DNA of 64,000 bases, from assembly GCF_030287445.1 (NCBI RefSeq), contig NZ_JASVWB010000002.1, forward strand, positions 7,130,001 to 7,194,000, given 5' to 3'. The DNA comes from Streptomyces sp. ALI-76-A (GTDB taxonomy: Bacteria > Actinomycetota > Actinomycetes > Streptomycetales > Streptomycetaceae). The stretch's first letter is position 1. Each line of letters starts with the position of its first letter. The notes under the pieces were generated by a model, which saw only the letters and a list, made by a program, of their open reading frames with translations, was not told the origin of the DNA and searched no databases. Position numbers and translations under genes: made by a program. Shown one piece after another: positions 58,742 through 64,000 of the stretch.

Positions 58742-60568
58742 TCAGGCTCGGTACAGCGCCTCGACCTCATCGGCGTACGCGTTCTCGATCGCCTTGCGCT
58801 TGAGCTTCAGCGACGGCGTCAGCAGCCCGTGCTCCTCGGTGAAGGGCTGGGCCAGGATACGGAAGGTGCGGATCGACTCGGCCTGCGAGACCAGCGTGTT
58901 GGCGGCGACCACGGCCCGTCTGACCTCGGTCTCCAGATCCGCGTCGCGCACCAGCTGGGCGGCCGGCATCGGTGCCTTGCCGCGCATCGTCAGCCAGTGC
59001 TCGACGGCCTCCTGGTCCAGGGTGACCAACGCGGCGATGTACGGCCGGTCGTTGCCGACGACGATGCACTGGGCGACCAGCGGGTGGTCGCGGACGCGTT
59101 CCTCCAGCGGGCCGGGGGAGACGCTCTTGCCGCCGGAGGTGACCAGGATCTCCTTCTTGCGGCCGGTGATGGTGAGGTAGCCGTCCACGTCGAGGGCGCC
59201 GAGGTCGCCGGTGGCCAGCCAGCCGTCGTGCAGCGCCTCGTCGGTGGCCTTGGGGTTGTTGAGGTAGCCCTGGAAGACGTTCTCGCCGCGCAGCCAGATC
59301 TCCCCGTCGTCCGCGATGTGCACGGTCATGCCCGGGATGGGCTGCCCGACCGTGCCGTAGCGGGTGCGCTCGGGCGGGTTCGCGGTCGCGGCGGCCGTGG
59401 TCTCGGTGAGTCCGTAGCCCTCGTAGACGTGCACGCCCGCACCCGCCCAGAACAGGCCGAGCCTGCGGTCCATCGCCGAACCGCCCGACATGGCCTGCCG
59501 GATACGGCCGCCCATCGCGGTGCGCACCTTGGAGTACACCAGCTTGTCGAACAGCTGGTGCTGCACGCGCAGGGCCGCCGACGGCCCGGGGCCGATGCCC
59601 CACGCCTTGGCCTCCATGGCGTCCGCGTACTTCACGGCGACCTCGACGGCCTTCTCGAACGCGCCGCCCTTGCCCTCCTTCTCCGCCTTGCGGCGGGCGG
59701 AGTTGAACACCTTCTCGAAGATGTACGGCACGGCGAGGAAGAACGTCGGCTGGAAGGCGGCCAGGTCGGGCAGCAGGGCGGCCGCGTTCAGCTGCGGCTG
59801 GTGGCCGAACTTCACCTTGCCGCGGATCCCGGCGATCTGGACCATCCGCCCGAAGACGTGCGCGAGCGGCAGGAAAAGCAGGGTGGCCGCCTGGTCGCCC
59901 TTCCGGGAGTGGAACACCGGCTCCCAGCGCTGGATGACCGTGTCCGCCTCGTACATGAAGTTGCCGTGCGAGATGACGCAGCCCTTGGGGCGGCCCGTGG
60001 TGCCGGACGTGTAGATGATCGTCGCGACCGAGTCCGGGGTGACCGCCTGCCGGTGCCGGTGGACCACCTCGTCGTCGAGGTGGGCGCCGGCGTCGTACAG
60101 CTCCCGCACGGCGCCCTCGTCCAGCTGCCACAGCCGGTCCAGCCGCGGCAGCCGGTCGATGACGGTGGCGATCGTCATCGCGTGGTCCTCGTGCTCCACG
60201 ACCGCCGCCGTGCACTCCGCGTCGTACAGCATCCAGAAGCACTGTTCCGCCGAGGAGGTGGGGTAGACCGGCACCACCTGGGCGCCGATCGTCCACAGCG
60301 CGAAGTCGAAGAGCGTCCACTCGTAGCGGGTGCGGGACATGATCGCGACCCGGTCGCCGAACCGGATGCCCTGCGCGAGCAGGCCCTTGGCGAGGGCGAG
60401 GACCTCGTCGCGGAACTCGGCGGCGGTCACGTCGCGCCACCGGCCGTCCTCGTCCTTGCGGCCGAGCGCGATGTGCAGCGGGTCCTGCCGGGCATGCTCG
60501 AAGACGACGTCGGCCAGACCGCCCACCGGCGGTGCCAACGCCAACGGAGGGTTGGTGAACTCGCGCAA
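58742..60568 (-). CDS. Long-chain fatty acid-CoA ligase (AMP-forming)
   Basis: 608 aa. It starts at a rare TTG (60568), the first start in frame after a stop. The AMP-binding motif is IIYTSGTTGRPKGCVISHGN, then YGLTETTAA, LATGDLG, and ITGRKKEILVTSGGKSVSPG. It activates fatty acids with ATP to acyl-AMP and then CoA. It is in the FadD/long-chain ligase branch. It is monocistronic, and the next gene on the same strand is the aldo/keto reductase. Confidence 0.93.
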   Translation of the reverse strand: MREFTNPPLALAPPVGGLADVVFEHARQDPLHIALGRKDEDGRWRDVTAAEFRDEVLALAKGLLAQGIRFGDRVAIMSRTRYEWTLFDFALWTIGAQVVPVYPTSSAEQCFWMLYDAECTAAVVEHEDHAMTIATVIDRLPRLDRLWQLDEGAVRELYDAGAHLDDEVVHRHRQAVTPDSVATIIYTSGTTGRPKGCVISHGNFMYEADTVIQRWEPVFHSRKGDQAATLLFLPLAHVFGRMVQIAGIRGKVKFGHQPQLNAAALLPDLAAFQPTFFLAVPYIFEKVFNSARRKAEKEGKGGAFEKAVEVAVKYADAMEAKAWGIGPGPSAALRVQHQLFDKLVYSKVRTAMGGRIRQAMSGGSAMDRRLGLFWAGAGVHVYEGYGLTETTAAATANPPERTRYGTVGQPIPGMTVHIADDGEIWLRGENVFQGYLNNPKATDEALHDGWLATGDLGALDVDGYLTITGRKKEILVTSGGKSVSPGPLEERVRDHPLVAQCIVVGNDRPYIAALVTLDQEAVEHWLTMRGKAPMPAAQLVRDADLETEVRRAVVAANTLVSQAESIRTFRILAQPFTEEHGLLTPSLKLKRKAIENAYADEVEALYRA

Positions 60569-60806
60569 ACCCCGCTCCCGGCTTCTTGTGGCGCTCCCCG
60601 CAGGCCGTGAAAGCTACCCCACCCGGGAACGGGGCGGGAGGGGGCCGAACACGAGCGGTGTTCATGTATGCGCTGGTCAGTGACGCGAAATGCGCTCACA
60701 TGGGGAAGGGCCGGACAGAATACTGACGGCCGAGTAAGTTTCGGTCCCGTAATCTCCACCGAATCTGTACGACTCCCGGTGTCCGGTCGGGGCGCCGCGC
60801 CGGTCC

Positions 60807-61670
60807 TCAGCGCCGGTGCAGCCGGTCCCCGCCCGCCAGGACGGCCGCCGCCAGCGCGTCGGCGGCGCCCTGGGCGGCCGTCCGGCGGCGCCCGTGCGCC
60901 AGGACGAAGTCGACCCGGCCGAGCTCCGGCAACCCGGCCCGGTCGGGGACGCGCACCAGGCCGGGCGGGATCAGGCCGCGGGAGTGGGCCATCACACCGA
61001 GGCCGGCGCGGGCCGCCGCGATCAGCCCGTTGAGGCTGCCGCTGGTGCAGGTGACGCGCCAGGCCCGCCCCTGCCGCTCCAGCGCCTCCAGGGCGAGCGC
61101 CCGGGTGATGCCCGGCGGCGGGTACACGATCAGCGGCACCGGACGGTCCGCGTCCAGCCGCAGCCGCTCCGCGCCGATCCACGTCAGCGTGTCGCGCCAC
61201 ACCAGCCGGCCGTGCGGGTCCTCGGGGCGCCGCTTCGCCAGCACCAGGTCCAGCTTCCCGGCCGCCAGCTGCTCGTGCAGCGTGCCCGACAGCTCGACCG
61301 TCAGCTCCAGGTCGACCTCGGGATGGTCGTAGCGGAACGCCTCCAGGATCTCCGGCAGCCGGGTCAGCACGAAGTCCTCCGACGCGCCGAAGCGCAGCCG
61401 GCCCCGCACCCGCGTTCCGGCGAAGAACGTCGTCGCCTGCTCGTGCACCTCCAGGATCCGCCGGGCGAAACCGAGCATCGCCTCGCCGTCCTCCGTCAGT
61501 TCCACGGAGTGCGTGTCCCGGCTGAACAGCTGCCGACCGGTGGCGTCCTCCAGCCGCCGCACGTGCTGGCTGACCGTGGACTGGCGCAGGCCGAGGCGCC
61601 GGGCGGCCTGGGTGAAGCTCAGCGTCTGGGCCACGGACAGGAACGTGCGCAGCTGGGAGGGGTCGTACAC
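60807..61670 (-). CDS. LysR-family transcriptional regulator
   Basis: 287 aa from GTG 61670 (VYDPSQLRTFLSVAQTLSFT); a GTG at 61679 is three codons longer. The HTH is TQAARRLGLRQSTVSQHVRR, then a LysR substrate-binding domain (RFGASEDFVLTRLPEILEAF). It is divergent from the bile-acid-symporter-type gene with 160 bp between, the usual arrangement for a regulator and its target. Confidence 0.95.
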   Translation of the reverse strand: MYDPSQLRTFLSVAQTLSFTQAARRLGLRQSTVSQHVRRLEDATGRQLFSRDTHSVELTEDGEAMLGFARRILEVHEQATTFFAGTRVRGRLRFGASEDFVLTRLPEILEAFRYDHPEVDLELTVELSGTLHEQLAAGKLDLVLAKRRPEDPHGRLVWRDTLTWIGAERLRLDADRPVPLIVYPPPGITRALALEALERQGRAWRVTCTSGSLNGLIAAARAGLGVMAHSRGLIPPGLVRVPDRAGLPELGRVDFVLAHGRRRTAAQGAADALAAAVLAGGDRLHRR

Positions 61671-61830
61671 GCGGCCCACGCTATCGCGGAACGTGATGAC
61701 AGTGAGAGCGGTATGCCGGATTCCCGATCGCCCGGTGAGGGAGCACGATGAGAGGGGGACCCGTGACCCGGAGCACCGGTGGACGAGTCCGCCCACAGCG
61801 ACGAACGAAGCGACAAGCAAGTGGAGCACC

Positions 61831-62868
61831 GTGAAACGCCTGCGTTGGCCGAGTTGGATGCCGATCGACCCGTACATCCTGCTGCTGCTCGGGACGGTGG
61901 GTCTCGCGGCTCTCCTCCCCGCGCGCGGGACGGGCGCCGACGTGGCCTCCGGCGCCTCCACGGCCGCCATCGCCTTCCTCTTCTTCCTGTACGGGGCCCG
62001 CCTGTCCACCCGGGAGGCACTCGACGGGCTCAAGCACTGGCGGCTCCACGTCACGGTGCTGGCCTGCACGTTCGTCGTCTTCCCGCTGCTCGGTCTCGCC
62101 GCCCGCGGACTCGTTCCGGTGTTCCTGACCCACCCGCTCTACCAGGGACTGCTCTTCCTCACCCTCGTCCCGTCGACCATCCAGTCGTCGATCGCCTTCA
62201 CCTCCATGGCCCGCGGGAACGTGCCCGCGGCGATCTGCGCCGGCTCCTTCTCCTCCCTGGTCGGCATCGTCGTCACCCCGCTGCTGGCCGCGGCCCTGCT
62301 CGGCAGCGGCGGCGGATTCTCGGCCGACTCGGTCCTGGAGATCGTGCTCCAGCTGCTCGTGCCGTTCCTCGCCGGGCAGCTGCTGCGCCGCTGGATCGGC
62401 GGTTTCGTCACCCGGCACAAGAAGGTCCTCGGCCTGGTCGACCGCGGCTCCATCCTGCTCGTCGTCTACACCGCGTTCAGCGAGGGCATGGTCCAGGGCA
62501 TCTGGCACCAGGTCAGCCCCCTGAGGCTGGCCGGGCTGATGGCCGTCGAGGCCGTCCTGCTCGCCGTGATGCTGCTGGTGACCTGGTACGGCGCCAAGGC
62601 GCTGCGCTTCGGCCGGGAGGACCGGATCGCCATCCAGTTCGCCGGCTCGAAGAAGTCCCTCGCCTCCGGACTGCCCATGGCCAGCGTCCTGTTCGGCGCG
62701 CACGCCTCGCTGGCCGTGCTGCCGCTGATGCTCTTCCACCAGATGCAGCTGATGGTGTGCGCGGTGATCGCCAAGCGCCGCTCGCGCGACGCCCCCGAGG
62801 AGGTCACCCCGCCGGCTTCAGACGCAGGGTCACGAACCGCGGTCGGTACAGCGACACGTTCCGATTGA
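61831..62868 (+). CDS. Bile acid:sodium symporter family (BASS) transporter
   Basis: 345 aa from GTG 61831 with GGAG upstream. About ten hydrophobic helices follow a short start (KRLRWPSWMPIDPYILLLLG). The family motif FLTLVPSTIQSSIAFTSMAR is present, as are IQFAGSKKSLASGLPMASVL and LLPLMLFHQMQLMVCAV. It is closer to the YfeH/ACR3-like prokaryotic BASS branch than to mammalian bile-acid carriers; the solute is unknown. Its C-terminal end overlaps the convergent DUF4185 gene by 65 bp. Confidence 0.93.
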   Translation: MKRLRWPSWMPIDPYILLLLGTVGLAALLPARGTGADVASGASTAAIAFLFFLYGARLSTREALDGLKHWRLHVTVLACTFVVFPLLGLAARGLVPVFLTHPLYQGLLFLTLVPSTIQSSIAFTSMARGNVPAAICAGSFSSLVGIVVTPLLAAALLGSGGGFSADSVLEIVLQLLVPFLAGQLLRRWIGGFVTRHKKVLGLVDRGSILLVVYTAFSEGMVQGIWHQVSPLRLAGLMAVEAVLLAVMLLVTWYGAKALRFGREDRIAIQFAGSKKSLASGLPMASVLFGAHASLAVLPLMLFHQMQLMVCAVIAKRRSRDAPEEVTPPASDAGSRTAVGTATRSD

Positions 62869-64000
62869 GCTGCGCGGCCGCCCCGGTGAGCTCCAGCCAG
62901 TTGACGTCGTAGCTGAGCACCACCCGCCCGCCGTCGCTCAGCTCCGGGTGCGCCTGCGGGTTGTACGCGGCGACCTGTCCGGGCGGCAGCGCGGGCGTGA
63001 AGTCCTTCGCCGGGCCGTGCCAGGGCCCGGTGGGGGAGCAGGCCCAGTACGACGTCACCGTGGTCAGGCCGCGCGCCCCGGCCGCCATGGTGAACAGGAC
63101 GTACGTCCCGCCCTGGCGCACCACCGAGAACGCGCTGCCCACCCCGGTGCGCCGCCCGTCCCCGAGCACGGCACCCGGGCGGGCGCGCGCCGCCCAGGCC
63201 GAGCCGTCCCAGTACTCCCACGCGGCCGGATCCCCGAGGCCGCCCTCGGGGATCCGCGCCACGTACGCGTGCGAGGCGGGCCGGGACGCGGCCTGACCGT
63301 CGTCGCCGCCGAAGACGTACGTCCAGTCGCCCTCGTCGACCAGCGTGGTACCGAACAGCACCCGCCGGGACGGATCCCGCACGGTCCGCTGGTCGAGCAC
63401 CTCGACCACGGACTCCACCCGCAGGTCGGGCAGGGAGAGCGTGGCGACCTCGGTGGCGGTGGGCACCCCGTACACCCAGGGCGCCGCTCCCGCGGTCCGC
63501 ACCCACAGCAGCACCCGCAGCACCTGCTCGGAGGAGCCGGGGGAGCGGGGCTCGACCCGGGCTCCGACCGGCCAGCGCCACTGGCCCGGGCCCGGGTCCG
63601 GGAAGAGGGGCGCGGGGAGTGTGCTCTCCAGGCGGCCGTCGCGCATCACCACGGCCGAGTTGCGCACCAGCGGCGCGCTGCCGTCCCGCCAGGCGTAGGA
63701 CTCGCCGACCGGGTTCGGCGGGCCGTGCACCTGGCCGAGGTAGGTGTCGGAGAAGAGCCACAGCAGCCGGCCGTCCGGCAGCCGGACCGAGTGGGTGCCG
63801 TCGCCGCCGGTCCAGTCGTCGGTGCGGGCGGCGTCGTCGCCGTAGCGCGTGAACTCGGTGTTCAGACGGTTGTCGGCCGACCAGGCGGCGACGGTGTGCG
63901 GTACACAGCCGTCGGATTCCTGTCGGCCGTCGTCGGGGAGCGCGATGAGCAGCACCGCCGTGAGAACCAGGGCCAGCAGCAGGCCGGCCCCGACGCCGGT
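62804..64000 (-). CDS. DUF4185 domain protein, N-terminus beyond window
   Basis: At least 398 aa; the gene continues past 64000. At the right edge the reading frame gives a hydrophobic signal or anchor (GAGLLLALVLTAVLLIALPD). The main part is a five-bladed-propeller-like DUF4185 domain: WTGGDGTHSVRLPDGRLLWL with FSDTYLGQ, NSAVVMRDGRLESTLPAP, FGTTLVDEGDWTYVFGGDDG, and LSYDVNWLEL. It is probably a secreted glycan-binding or hydrolase-like protein (inference). Its stop overlaps the BASS gene. Confidence 0.85.
   Translation of the reverse strand, partial: TGVGAGLLLALVLTAVLLIALPDDGRQESDGCVPHTVAAWSADNRLNTEFTRYGDDAARTDDWTGGDGTHSVRLPDGRLLWLFSDTYLGQVHGPPNPVGESYAWRDGSAPLVRNSAVVMRDGRLESTLPAPLFPDPGPGQWRWPVGARVEPRSPGSSEQVLRVLLWVRTAGAAPWVYGVPTATEVATLSLPDLRVESVVEVLDQRTVRDPSRRVLFGTTLVDEGDWTYVFGGDDGQAASRPASHAYVARIPEGGLGDPAAWEYWDGSAWAARARPGAVLGDGRRTGVGSAFSVVRQGGTYVLFTMAAGARGLTTVTSYWACSPTGPWHGPAKDFTPALPPGQVAAYNPQAHPELSDGGRVVLSYDVNWLELTGAAAQLNRNVSLYRPRFVTLRLKPAG

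Noticed and set aside
1..64000. CRISPR array, prophage or transposon
   Set aside because: No regularly spaced repeats with unique spacers, no terminal inverted repeats with a transposase, and no phage structural genes were seen; the array at 42866-43435 lacks unique spacers.

Overview
The window is chromosomal DNA from a high-GC actinomycete, almost certainly a Streptomyces. The evidence is the extreme third-position GC, frequent GTG starts, stop/start overlaps (ATGA, GTGA) in tight operons, a Streptomyces-type gas vesicle cluster (gvpOAFGYZJLSK), SigB/F/G-type sigma factor, Scr1-type regulator, and secreted CBM2-carrying cellulases with a perfect CebR-type operator. No tRNA, rRNA, CRISPR array, transposase or integrase was seen.

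Left part (1-7.3 kb): two decayed genes, a frameshifted holin-like membrane protein and a short-chain dehydrogenase broken by a 176-bp tandem duplication, are followed by an F420-type oxidoreductase on the minus strand. A translationally coupled trio then follows: NDH-2-like oxidoreductase with a nonapeptide-repeat tail, transketolase, and a stand-alone LigD-type polymerase. From 7.37 to 12.76 kb lies a complete-looking ten-gene gas vesicle operon with three GvpA-fold proteins, two GvpF/L proteins, GvpG, O and K, and the little-studied GvpY and GvpZ, whose tails are strongly charged.

Middle part (12.8-42.8 kb): mostly single genes and gene pairs. These include a small hydrophobic protein, two methyltransferases, a PAP2/diacylglycerol-kinase fusion, an ABC-F ATPase, DJ-1/PfpI, CBS and DUF2795 proteins, a pyruvate-oxidase-like ThDP enzyme, a stress sigma factor, a secreted Cys/His-repeat protein, a lysine-free aminotransferase-fold protein coupled to a metallo-beta-lactamase hydrolase, a second MBL-DedA pair, a holin/alkaline-phosphatase fusion, a MoxR ATPase coupled to a VWA/HExxH protein, OsmC, a glycerophosphodiesterase, an orphan dnaK with an HspR-type (HAIR) element, an orphan NarJ chaperone, two HTH regulators, an ADP-ribosylglycohydrolase pseudogene with an 80-bp tandem duplication, and pterin dehydratase.

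Right part (42.8-64 kb): a plant-polysaccharide island. It holds a PL11 rhamnogalacturonan lyase behind a 570-bp intergenic repeat array, a GH74 xyloglucanase, a GH48 cellulase, a truncated secreted gene and a GH6 cellulase, with CebR-type operators in the divergent GH48/GH6 intergenic region. A GH75 chitosanase lies nearby. The window ends with an aldo/keto reductase, a long-chain acyl-CoA ligase, a LysR regulator divergent from a bile-acid:sodium-symporter-family transporter, and a partial DUF4185-type protein.

Themes: GH48, GH6 and GH74 would act together on plant cell-wall glucans under cello-oligosaccharide control. Several genes fit a stress or dormancy theme (dnaK/HAIR, OsmC, sigma factor, DJ-1, LigD polymerase). 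Two pseudogenes were each broken by a short tandem duplication whose unit is not a multiple of three.
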